In this document: one piece after another, positions 26,201-37,200 of the stretch
Numbering within the stretch: the first letter of the stretch is position 1
How the letters are laid out: every line of letters starts with the position of its first letter
From: Brachypodius melanocephalos
Taxonomy: Eukaryota; Chordata; Aves; Passeriformes; Pycnonotidae
NCBI GenBank assembly: GCA_013398615.1
Contig: VZSR01003803.1
Span: 65,130,413 to 65,194,412 of the forward strand
Length of the DNA stretch: 64,000 bases
Reading direction: 5' to 3'
Position numbers and translations under genes: made by a program
Notes under the pieces: model-generated
What the model was told of the DNA's origin: nothing
What the model saw: the letters and a program-made list of their open reading frames with translations, nothing else
Databases searched by the model: none

Positions 26201-28830
26201 TGTGCCATTAGGAAGCAAAAATCCAAACACTGTCCACTGAAAAAAAAAAAAAATCTGAGATCACTGAGAAACTACATCAGCCTGGAAAAAGTTAAGAACT
26301 GCTGAAGAAAATGTTTTCCTTCAACAAGGTGGAAAACCGCGGAGCTTAAGTGCCCTTGCCAGCAAGAGAGCTGCTTGCCGTCAGACAGGCAGAACAACAC
26401 TCCCCCGTGTGGTCTCTGAAATGAGAGTTCTTCCTTCCTGAAAAATGAATCAGAATCGCCATCAAATAGCAGGCTAGATAAACTCTATCAACTTTAGCCA
26501 AACCTCGACATCAAACGAGGGGCATTGAAAAACAATGACAAAATAGTCTAAACCCTTCAAAAGGGACTACCCCTTCACAAACTTTAACTAAAACATATGC
26601 CATTGAACAGCACAGCAGATGCCCAGCTTTTTCCTCCTCAGGAGAGGCTTCAAAAGTTTTTTACTTTTTTCTTCCAAAATATTTTTTGTTTTCATTTTCA
26701 GTTCTTATGGGAGAACTCTGAGGGGGTCAAATAGAAACATCTGTTTATTTCTGTAAATGAGAACAAAAGCTAGGGTTTGGAAGAACAAAACATTCTTCAT
26801 ATAATTTGAAGCTTTTTTCCCCAAGAACTACCCATCTTTGCTGTAGCTAGGTAGCAGAAATAGGCATTGCTTCAAGCTTAATACTTGTAGCATTTCTCAA
26901 GTGTTTTGTCTAGTTCATTTTCCTTATCTAAACAAATAAGGGATTCTTTCTTCCCTTAAGGGATTCTCAAGGAAAACTTAACTTGTATTCAAATACATCT
27001 AACACACAAATTATTAGAGCCTGTATGACCCTTTCCTTAAATTCTGGTAAAAGTTGTGAAGCTTCGTTTCTGTTTAATGGGAAAAGAAATCGTGAGGGGA
27101 AAAAGTGAGTCATCTCAGGCATCCTCATGTTCTGTATCAGTGAATCACTGAACACCCTTTGCATCACAGATGTCCCGTGCAGCACTCGCAGTATCTACGA
27201 CAGTCAAAGATGCACGAACTTGTGTATGCTTGTACATAAACAAAAGGGAATGACGTTTCCTTTTACTTTACAAAGCTGCAGACACACACTCCTCTAATCT
27301 GGGTCCAGTGAAATTTATCTCTGTATCATCAGCCTTCTTGAAAACTACAGCTTGAATAATGATTCAGCAGAACATTTGCAAACCAGGATCTCTCCATTTG
27401 CAGCAAACATGCAGTAAAAGACACGCGTCCTGACGCACAGGCCGCTGCTTTTCGGTCAGTTGACATTAACACATCCCCACTGGTACACACTGTAATCATG
27501 TCTTGCTGTTTCATTCAGAGTCACTGCAAAATACCACGTACAAGCCCCCAGGAAGTAAGGAAAATCACTCAGCAGAGCTCTTTTTAATTAACCATTTTTG
27601 AAAAATTAGTCATTATTCTATCACAAAGAACAGTCACCAACAACCTTCAGAGGAAAGCAGTGTAATGTTCTAACTCCCAATCACCACTTGTCTCCTTATT
27701 CCCATACATATAAAGAAATATCACATGGCAAATTGTAGCTTTTTTTCTTTTAAAAAACTTCACATACACCCACTACCTTTACAGAAGCAGCTTTAAAAGC
27801 AAATCTGATGGCTATGGCATGACTGAGGTTGTGGGCAATACGAAAAAATAAGCTACAAAACCAAAGGAACTGAAAAAAAAGCTGAAATTTTTTGAGGTGA
27901 AGACTGAAAAAGAATTTGCTCAGGAACTGGTTTGCTAACTGAAACATTAGCAACAAGGCAAGACAGGTTTCTCTGAAGTTCACACCTACTTTCTTTTGGC
28001 CATGACCATGCCTGGCTCCTGCTGACAGGGTACACACTCCCTATCCCAGCCCTGCAGTCCCCATCGCCCTCACCAGGAGGAACCACAGACTTGCAGTGGG
28101 GCTGAAGAAATCAAACCCAGGACATGGAAAAACAGCACTGGAAAAATCCGACCTGAATGCAGTGGAGCTGTCAAAACGTTCATGCACTATGGGGTGGAAT
28201 TTCATGAGCCTGCAACCACAGCTTCAAACAAGCCAGGTATACACAGAGCTGAGTGGCTCCTCAGCATCAGTTCGCTGGGTTGGCAAAGGCGGCATTTTCC
28301 CTGAGAGGATTCATTTTCCCAAAATCTGGGCAGCATTGATCTGGCCAGCATTTGACTAACAGTGCGGCTGTGAGCCGTGATGGATGTGTCTCCCTCGCAA
28401 CACAACAGAAACAGTCAGACTGCCAAGAAACATCGAGTGAATATAATTTTATCTCTTTTCACCTGCCAAGCAGTCAATTACTTGAAAAACTAATTTGTTT
28501 TGCAGCAGCTCATGAGCAGACCTGAACAAACTCTTGGAGCAGACAGTGGACACAGGCAGCGCTCTGGGATGGACAGTATGGATGTCAGGGTGGGATGCTC
28601 CACTCGGGTTCAGCCAGCTTGAGCAGATTCAGCAGCAAACCAGACAGGCTCCATTCAACTAAAACCCAACCCTTTCAGTGAAGGGAGTGGTGGAGGAAGA
28701 ACCAAAGTTACTGAACATGAGAGCCACCTCCATCACACCTGTGCTGCTTCCCTGGTGCCTTTGCTGCCTTCAGCAAGCTGCACGAGCAATCCCAGTGACA
28801 CTGCAGGAGCCCCGGCAGGCTTCTGCTGGA
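23234..28830. other. anonymous non-coding DNA
   Basis: No gene is supported. The longest frame, 24966-25445 on the minus strand (159 codons), is rich in Leu, Ser and Trp, begins with no recognisable signal, and matches no family I know. A 53-codon stop-free stretch (about 24335-24493, plus) is likewise anonymous. A 14-A run lies at 26240-26253. Possible decayed transposon or pseudogene content around 24.0-25.7 kb cannot be excluded by eye. Confidence 0.5.
26240..26253 (+). repeat. A14 homopolymer
   Basis: Fourteen consecutive A. No polyadenylation signal or retroposed body is visible immediately upstream, so it is treated as simple sequence. Confidence 0.9.
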
Positions 28831-29100
28831 AAACCATGGAATGCCACACACAGCAATGGAAAATCATGGAATGCCACACACAGCAATGGAAAACCATGGA
28901 ATGCCACACACAGCAATGGAAAACCATGGAATATCACACACAGCAATGGAAAACCATGGAATGCCACACACAGCAATGAAAAACCATGGAATATCACACA
29001 CAGCAATGGAAAACCATGGAATATCACACACAGCAATGGAAAACCATGGAATATCACACACAGCAATGGAAAACCATGGAATGCCACACACAGCTCGGGA
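28831..29100 (+). repeat. minisatellite, 9 tandem copies of a 30-bp unit, open in all six frames
   Basis: Nine head-to-tail copies of exactly 30 bp, each beginning AAACCATGGAAT (unit 2 begins AAATCATGGAAT), with no length variation. Two unit types differ by a linked pair of transitions at unit positions 13-14: GC in units 1, 2, 3, 5 and 9, and AT in units 4, 6, 7 and 8. Unit 2 also carries C-to-T at position 4, unit 5 a G-to-A near its end, and unit 9 a changed end. Because 30 is a multiple of 3 and the unit has no stop in any phase, all six frames stay open. One plus frame gives repeated GKPWN[A/I]THSN, a potential N-glycosylation sequon per copy. Eight units carry ACCATGG. The 171-codon frame 28678-29193 contains the array. 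I treat that frame as a by-product, not a gene. Confidence 0.97.
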
Positions 29101-32022
29101 AAGGGAAGCTGCAGGCAACATGCAGAGAGCTTCCCACTTCTGTCAACTGCACCTTGCCACGCTTCTTCCCTGGCAAATGCCTTCAACCTGTAATTTTCCG
29201 GAGAATTTCAGGACTGATGGCACGTTATGTGACTATGCCTAAAGGAACATACTCGACTACAAGTACCTAATTATAATGTACCAGTCATTTGAGAACAAAT
29301 TAATTCCTGATAAGATCTCAAGATGTCAAAAACCAGTATTTACAAATCTCAAGGAAAAAAAATCTCATGTATTTTTCTAGTTTTCTGCCAGAAAACCAGA
29401 TTTGAGTTCAAGGATGCAGGAATTGAAGAAACATATTATGGACAGCAAAATTAAATTGTGACTTTTCAACATATTTTATTTTCTCTTTTATAAAGAAGGA
29501 ATTATGAAGTATATAAAAACATTTCAACCTAAGATAACATTCATCATATTCAATGAAAAACAGAGGTTTGGAATAATGGAATTTAATATAACCTATAAAC
29601 AGCATATCAGCACAATTTAAAAATGCAGATTAGATTAATAAGAGGAAAACAAAATTGACAGGAAAAAATTAAAATTTAGGATATCACAGTAAGACAATAG
29701 CAAGATAATTAATTAATATAGAAAATAAATAAAAATCTTATTTTCTTCTCAATATTTGTGGGTTTGCATCTTTATTAGTAAGATTTTTTTTTTATTTCTT
29801 TTTTTTTTCCCCTTTGGTCAGAAGCAGACCATATTCCTCTTCTCCACTGGGTGGCATTGCTACCTAGAGTAATGTAAAGTAAAGGGCTACCTAGTGATGT
29901 ACATGACGAGTACATGAAGTTGCTACAATGAAATAAACGTCTCTCACACCTTATTGATCTGAAGTATAGAATTAAACCCCCTGAGACAACCCTGTAAGCT
30001 AGTTTGCTGCTGTGCAAAACTACCCCTTTTTAGCCAAATAGTCTTTTCTGATAGGTTTGGAATGAATACTGCGATAAAAAAATAGACATTTCAGCTTAAT
30101 TTAATTAATTCTACTGTATTTGCCAATGTTGAATCATCTCTACAAAGAATAAATACAGAGAGATGGATTAATATAGTAAAAACATTGTCATTAATGTGAA
30201 ACAGAGAAATACAAGAAGAAAATTTGGCTATGAAATAACTCAGAACTCCTAGGTCTGAAAGAGCATTTGAGTTCTAGCAAATATCAGAGTGTTCAAGCAG
30301 TGAAGCACCCTCAATGAAGTGCACCACAAGCTTACAAGCACACCTTGATGAAGTGTGCTGAGGGTGTCAGGAAAAAAGGCAAGAGTGGATGTTATTGTGC
30401 GCTGCACATGAACAAGATACCTGGGCTCTACAAAGCATCCCATAAATCCCACCACCTATGTGCCATGACCATTCTGCCTGTTTTCCTTCCTGTAAAACTG
30501 AGGTGTTCGGATGAGGAAGGGAAAAGGAATGAGGAAAGAAGTTTAAAATCCAAGTTACGTGTGAGTTGGCATGAAGGAGGTCACTGGTGTGCACACATGA
30601 ATGCTGGGTTGGGAAATATTTAGGGTCATTGTTTAGACAGCCACGCAGCACTGCCAGGAAATACATGAAGAACAGGAAAACTTCTCGACAATCTCTCTAT
30701 TCTCCTTCCTTTTGCAAAAATAAAAAGCAAGAGATCAGTAGTAAAAAGATCAATGCAGTTGTTATTCAAGAATCCATATAAATAAATATCAACAGATAGA
30801 GGGTTAGATTACAGGATAACAGCCTAAAAAGATTTTCTGATGTTGTTAAGGATTTAATTTTAATCTGGTTTGACTGTAAATCTTAGAACACGATCCCTGA
30901 GTTCTGTTTGTCTGGTTATCCTCTTTCTCTACTGCTTTTCCCCACAAACACTGCTGTTGACCCCTCAAATAGACTGTCTTTATGTGCACACACCTAATGC
31001 ACATCAGGCTTTCATCCTTGAAGGACTTGCACACAATTATGGCAGGACAGTGAATCCAGTACTTTTGGCATATCATAGCTCCCTCATTGTGGAGGTCTCT
31101 TCTCTTCTTACTATTTTGTTCCAAGCCTTACCCTAGGCTGGAACATCTTCACATCTGGCAGGAGGAGCACAGAGGAACCTATCCTGACTGAGCCTTCTAG
31201 GAAAACAAAACCCAACCCCAAAACTTCATATTTCAACCTCTACTCCCACAAAATAAAAAATCCAAAGTCTGTCTCATGTCTTCAGTAGTGCCCTCTTCAG
31301 TAATGAGAATAAAACCTTCCCAGGGTGAGGGCCGTTTACATTGCACAGCACTTTTCTTCTTTCGTATTTATTCCAGAAAAATCCCCTTGAAAGGATTTAT
31401 GGTCCAAACTGGGGGGCCAGAGCATGCCCAAGCTGGCTCCCACACAGTGAAGGGGAGTTGTGCATTCCTGTCCCTCCACCCCTCTACATGCACAATGGAC
31501 AGGGCTGCCCACGCTCATCCCTGTGCATGTGCAAAGGGAAGCTCCAGACACAATGAGCAGAGCATTTCTACCCTGCTGAATTAATGTAAACGCAATTTAG
31601 GAAAAGAGAAACCTCTTTGTGACATGAAGTGGTCTACCCACCACTTCCTTTGCTCTGGTATTCTTTCTGTGAGCATGCGTATTTTGGATAAGAACTTGAT
31701 TAAAGAGCCAAATTTGTCTTTCCTTGAAATGTTTGTATTTAAAACCTCCCCACAGAAACAAGGATGGAATTCTTTTTCCTCCTTTCACTTCCATTCAGAA
31801 TCCACATTTAACCTATTTTTGTTGGTTCCTGAGACTTCATGATTTTTGTTTCTATTCATCTCTGGACTAGTTTCTATAAATTGTGGTATTTTTCCTCTCA
31901 CAGGGGGCTAGAATAGGTGAAATGAAGTTTTTTCAATAATGATTGTTCCTTTCAATAAAGCACATCAGAGATTTTATTTATGTCACCAGGACAAAGTTAT
32001 TTCTATAACGCGACTGTTATCC
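29101..32022. other. anonymous AT-rich non-coding DNA
   Basis: No gene was recognised. T-rich runs lie at about 29786-29810. The following 200 bp contains an AATAAACG-type string (29932-29939), which recalls the polyadenylation region of avian LTRs, but no TATA box at the right spacing and no matching terminal repeats or target duplication were found. Frames here are at most about 100 codons and anonymous. Confidence 0.5.
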
Positions 32023-32028
32023 AAAAGT
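32023..32028 (+). repeat. target-site duplication, left copy (AAAAGT)
   Basis: Six bases, AAAAGT, directly before the LTR's first TG. They are repeated exactly at 32430-32435 directly after its last CA. Six base pairs is the duplication size typical of class II (alpha/beta-type) endogenous retroviruses. Confidence 0.8.
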
Positions 32029-32429
32029 TGTGGATAGAGCCATAGCTGGCCTGTCACTTCTTTCTAGTGCAGCTAACAAGAATTTGCAAATTCCCATATG
32101 AAGCTATTTTGAGAATGAGAAGTTCCTTTAACACAACAATCTATTCTGAGAGTGAAAAACAAATGCACCTATAATAACAAGGGATTTGTACCATGAGAAT
32201 CAGTAAAGAAAATATGTAAACTATCCAAGAATAGATAGATTTGATGGACAAGTAGAATATCTTTTACTAACCAATAAAATAATTAACAAGAAAGCTATTA
32301 TCCAATGAAGGCTGCCCATGAGGTTTGTAAAAACTGTATAAAAGACAGCATGCCACCATAATAAAGAGAGCCTTCTGAAGATTTTACTGTGCCACTCCGT
32401 GTGTCCTGGCCACCTCTACTACAACAACA
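32029..32429 (+). mobile_element. solo LTR of an endogenous retrovirus, class II (ERVK-like) type
   Basis: A 401-bp block that starts TGTGG, ends ACAACA and is bracketed by identical 6-bp direct repeats (AAAAGT). Inside, in the order expected for U3-R-U5 on the plus strand, are CCAAT boxes at 32271-32275 and 32302-32306, a TATAAAA box at 32337-32343, and an AATAAA signal at 32360-32365. The polyadenylation signal lies shortly after the TATA box, as in short-R avian LTRs. No gag, pol or env remnant, primer-binding site or second LTR follows, so it is a solo LTR left by recombination between the two LTRs of a provirus. The subfamily is not recognised. Retained duplication identity suggests moderate age. 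Confidence 0.82.
32337..32365 (+). promoter_or_regulatory. LTR core promoter and polyadenylation signal
   Basis: A TATAAAA box and an AATAAA hexamer are separated by 16 bases, with CCAAT motifs 31 and 62 bases upstream of the TATA box. In an intact LTR the start site would fall near the AATAAA. Whether this promoter is still used for any host transcript cannot be told from sequence. Confidence 0.6.
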
Positions 32430-32435
32430 AAAAGT
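32430..32435 (+). repeat. target-site duplication, right copy (AAAAGT)
   Basis: Exact right-hand partner of the AAAAGT at 32023-32028. The pair encloses the LTR with no mismatches. Confidence 0.8.
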
Positions 32436-33985
32436 GACCAGAAGAATACAAATGCTCTATTATTGCCAAATCCAGTTTATCCACCTGCTGTTTTCAATAG
32501 TTCATATAATCCTCCTACCTAAATTTACCATCTCAGTTCTGCTACTTTAACTATTTGTCCAGTGTCAGCCTAACCCAATTTTCTCAAGTGATCCAAATTA
32601 TAAAAACGTGGCAAGAATGAGAGAAATAAAGAAAATCTAGTATCAGGTGTCCTACATACATGCACTTTTTGCCATCCATTTAAATGAGAATGTTTGTTTC
32701 ACTAATTTGGAAGCAAAGCACTAGTGGGAAAATAAAAATAGAACCATACGAGCCAAATTTGTCACCAAGAAAAGAACCTCTTCTACTCAAATGAGTTTTG
32801 GATCAGGCCTTATGAAGGTACTTTCAGTAAGTTCATCTCCATTCAAGCATCTGGGCACTGGTTTGGGTTTGGCCACCAAACACATCTTCCTGCTCCTTTA
32901 CCACATCAACCACATCAAAGAGGCAATGTCACCTGGAGAACTTGGCCATACCTTTATTGTAAAGGCAGAGGAGGTTTTATCCTCCTTGTTTTTCCCTCCC
33001 AAAATCTTGGGCTAGAGCCCTGCTGTGAGGCTGAGCTCTTAGGAGATGGATCCAGTATTTTTTTGGCACATACCACGGGTGCCAGAACTGTGTTTCTGGT
33101 CATGCTGAAGCAAGTGATGTTCCCCACCATCCTCGCAAAGATGTCTCTCTCTATTTTAATGAGTATACAGAATGAGCAATTTTCAGCTCCATATGCCACA
33201 TCATGTACAAGTTAGCAAGAAAAAACGTCGTGCTACAACAGCTAGACTGACTAACTCACATGCAGCTGCAGCTGTGCTGCCATGTCCAAGAAAACATCTT
33301 GCCACATGCCAGAAAGGCTGGGTTTAAAATGCACTCAGGCCAGTAGTTCTGAGTTGTCTTTTTCCTCATATGAGGGATTTGCAAATAATCCTACAGCTCT
33401 CTCAGGTGTCTGGATATGTAGGCTATGCACGCATAAGAGAATCTGCAATGGTATTAATTGCTATACCCTCTTTGTAAAGCATCCTGTCAACAGAGGACTT
33501 GATGCAGTCTTTGATTCCTTCACTTGACAGTTAATGGCACATTCTGTTATGCATTTTTTGATTTAAAAATACAGCAAATCTATCCCACTTTACAGTAGAA
33601 TTCACCAACAAACTCTAGGCATTGGAGATCTACATGCACCTCCTCCTTCTAAAATAACACTGTGTGACCTTCTCTACTTCCTTCTTATCACTGCATAAAC
33701 CCTTGTGCTCAGCTGGGTCATTAAGTCACAGAAGACAGTTGGGAAATCCTGACAGCCATGATCAGCTGAGTTATTCCAAGACACAGCTACTTATCAAAGT
33801 CATTAAATCACTCTACACAGAAGGCAAGAACAGGTTGGTCAATCTATTTCAATTCTTAACTATCCTTATCACCAGAGAAATACTGATGTTTACATGTCTC
33901 CCTTTCATTCTGTTTTGGAGAGTCTTATTTCCTGTGGATGCAGAGAACTATATTGCCCCTTTGCCTCTGGTTATATTCAAGAAAC
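32436..33985. other. anonymous non-coding DNA
   Basis: Nothing recognised. Frames are at most 115 codons (33664-34011, plus strand), and that one runs into the ancient CR1 fossil downstream. Weak CR1-like character may extend leftward from 33986 but could not be followed. Confidence 0.5.
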
Positions 33986-34240
33986 TTGGAGTGTCTCATG
34001 TCTTTCTGTAAATGAAACAAACCCATTCCTTTCAAACTTTTAAAATACATAACAATCTGTAAACTTTTGGTAGATTGGAACCACCTCAAGATGGCCCACA
34101 CAATTCTCGATGAAGGATGCCCAAAAATGGACATGACACCTTTTCAGTCAAGCTTCAGCAAAGCTAAGCAAAGCAGGCAGATGACTTTGCATACAGCCTT
34201 GTATATAGCAGCCTGATGACGTCCACTGGATAGTTTTGCA
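33986..34240 (-). mobile_element. ancient CR1 LINE fragment, antisense
   Basis: The plus strand parallels the reverse complement of old CR1 3'-region DNA, with blocks in the correct order: 'gaaacaaacccattcctttcaaac' character, then 'tggaaccacctc', 'gatgcccaaaaatggacatgacacc', 'cagtcaag', and 'gcaggcagatgactt'. The family equivalents are 'taaacaaacccaattctttcag', 'tggaccctctcc', 'ggtgcccagaactggacacaatactcc', 'cagctgag' and 'gcggaagaatgactt'. Similarity fades after about 34200. It covers much the same CR1 portion as the fossil at 22430-22770 and is similarly decayed. There is no coding capacity. Confidence 0.55.
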
Positions 34241-37200
34241 TCCAATACATGCCACTCTGAACCACAGATTAAATGCAAGGCAACAATGATCATCACATCT
34301 TCATCTGCAGGCCTTTTGCCTAGCAAACAATTCATTCCCTAACATGGGGATGTGCCCTTGACAACTCATAAATAAACAGCTTTTTACACTTGATTTGTAT
34401 TGTATTTCAGACCCAGCTGATGAAAACAAGTTTTCATCCCATTCTTCAGTGTTTGTAGAGCGATACCTCTCTTACTTTGGCATTGGCTGCATAATGAATA
34501 AACTTAGTCTCTACTTCATTTACTTTATTCTAAAGTCATTAATAAAAAAGTTTAGTTCACACTGGATGATGGGAGATGTAGAGCTCAGTACACAGGATTG
34601 ACCTCTTGTTCAGTATGTAATTCCTATTACACTTGCACAGACAGTTTACTGTGGTTATGGAGACACAGCACACCGATCTCCCACAATTCCTGGGGAATTT
34701 TCAAGACAATATTAACATAAAAATCAAATCTAGTACATCTCCCTTTCTTGAAAATTAGCTCTTTTCAAAGAAAAGCATTAGGTTATTTTCCCCTTTTTTT
34801 TTTTTTTTTTTTTAATTAGTCTTTCCTTCAACACATGCTCAAAGCCCTCAGGTCATAGGGAAACTCAATTAATGAAATCACATTGCCTAGACCACACTTT
34901 TTTAGCTGTTCTTAAAATTGAGTACTATGTTCTGTGTTTCTTTAAGGACGGTCACCAATTTGACTGACTTGATAGTCATTAAAAATCCTCTTCAGATCTA
35001 CCATTTCATTCACTTTAAGATTCTGGCAATAACCAGAGAAACATTCTCTGATTCACTCAAGTCCTCTTGGTTGTGCTATTTTCCACTTCCAAGCTTCACT
35101 TTCAGTAGTCCTCCCTTCTTTCAGTGGACATCACTAACAGCTGGAGCATACTTTTCATTTAATCATTTTGGTTCTCTGTTCTGCTATCTCTGCAGAGCAA
35201 ATGCAATCTCGTATTTTCTAAAAAAATAAGTTTATTATTGGCACATTTCTTTTATGGTAACCAAGCAGGATTCATGGGTTTTTTACTATGTGTCTATGTT
35301 TCTGACTTTTATACATGTCTTTATGGAGACTTCTGTTCTTTTTTCTAGTCTTTGTGGAAAATGCACTCCTTGCTTCTAACCACCTCAAAAAGTTCTTTGT
35401 TTGACTGGGCTGAGTAGGCTGCTCTGCAAGCATTTCTCCTCAGTTTGAAATACCACCTCCTCTGTACAGTTCCTCTGTAATGTTAACCAAACCTTTGTTC
35501 ACCAAACCACACATAAAACAGTATTAACAGGTTCATTGGTTATTTGGCAAGAGCCTTTTTACATTTAGGAATAGCTAAAAATCACTTGATCCTGCCTCCA
35601 CTCCTGTTGTGATAAATGCCATGCTGATTTCTGGCAAAAGGACTGAAGAGTTTCCCTGGGCTCACCTCCATGCAGCTGTGGAAGCCCAAGAGTCCTTTTT
35701 GCTATGCCACTTACTGGCTTTTCTGCCCTACCTTTCAGATTAATACACTGACATTTTTCCTTCAAAATGTTTTTGTCTTTAGCCCTGATCAAACAGACAA
35801 AATGAGACAGCAGCCCACCCCCAATGCCAAAAGTAAAGAAGAAATTAGTATTAAAATCAGCTCTTTTGCTCTCATGTACTGTTTTTTTCCCAAAAAAGTT
35901 ACTCTGTAAGAAAATACAAAGAAGAAACATTTATTTCAAGATCTCTAACTGCTCTAACCTTTCTAGCTAATGTCATCCTCATTTTCTAAGTAAAAATTCA
36001 AGAAGTAGAATCTCAAGCAAAGGCTTAAGCAGGTTCTGTGACCTTTCCTTTATATCAACCCCTTCATCTCCAGCCAGCAGGAAAAGCTCCTATCACCTTC
36101 ACCCAGCACCCACACCAGCCCACAGCCAGGACACCAGCAGGGAACAGAACATGAATCCATCCAAATCCATCCACAAATTCACCAAGTGTGCTCTGGGACA
36201 ATCTGTTTGCCCTTCTAGGCTGCTCAGAGTGTGACCTCTCCAAGGGATGAGTCCTACCAGATACAAACCAGGTTCTGTGCTCCACCCAAAGCAATGCCAG
36301 CACAGGAAAAGCTTTGAAAGACAGCTCTATCAAAAGAAAATTGCATCAAATGCATTCTAAAGGACTCCCCCCAACAGCTTCCATAGGAGCCCAGGGTTTG
36401 TGTTACAGAAAACAAACAGAAAGTCACATTAAACACTAAGAAAAATTATATTTAAAAAAATCAAAGGGTAGGGATTATGTATTTACAAAGGAGTGACCCA
36501 GAGGATGACGACAGCTGCCCCATAGCAGCAGGAGCCTTTGTTAATAATATACATTATAGGATACTTTTATATTACAGTAAAGTACATTTTCAAGAAATCA
36601 AGCACTACAGGGGATGAGTTTGCAACTGATTTTGTTTAGAATCATCTCTCTTTTCTAAGGCTTTTTTGTTGAACTGAGATAGCATTCCACTATCCTGCAA
36701 CATCACTTTTAGAAATTATCCACCAGTGATATAAAGAAATAAAGGACTTTTGTCTTGATTTACATTAACCTCTTCATCTAGTCATTTTGTGAAAGAGATA
36801 TCAAAACATGGAAGAATATCCCAGGGATGTGACTCTTCAATATTAAATGATCCTCTTGTGAAGGATTTATCTTATACAGTATCTGTTTCAAGAAAATGCT
36901 CATTTCCTACTCAGAGGCCAGTTCTTCTTATCATTTTATAAACATGGATTTTGCAGGTCTTTCAAAGCAAGATTTTTCTCTTTGCACTTTTCTAAATTAG
37001 GCCAGTACTGCTAGATGTTATCTGCAAGATATTTACAGAACAGTCCCTTACTGCACCTTTTGACCTGCATCATTATAAGTTTTCTTCTTAAATATCTAAT
37101 ATTTACTATCTCTATACACATATTCATGCTTTACTGCACTCATGTTTTACTGTGTAGCTGCTCTTAGAAGCTGTAAATAACCAAAACGACTTCTAGGCAG

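Noticed and set aside
29770..30010. Second LTR suggested by an AATAAACG string at 29932
   Set aside because: No TATA box at the right distance, no TG...CA termini and no matching target duplication could be found.
30480..30520. MIR-like 'ctgtaaaactgagg' string
   Set aside because: Only a short partial similarity. The rest of the MIR core is absent.
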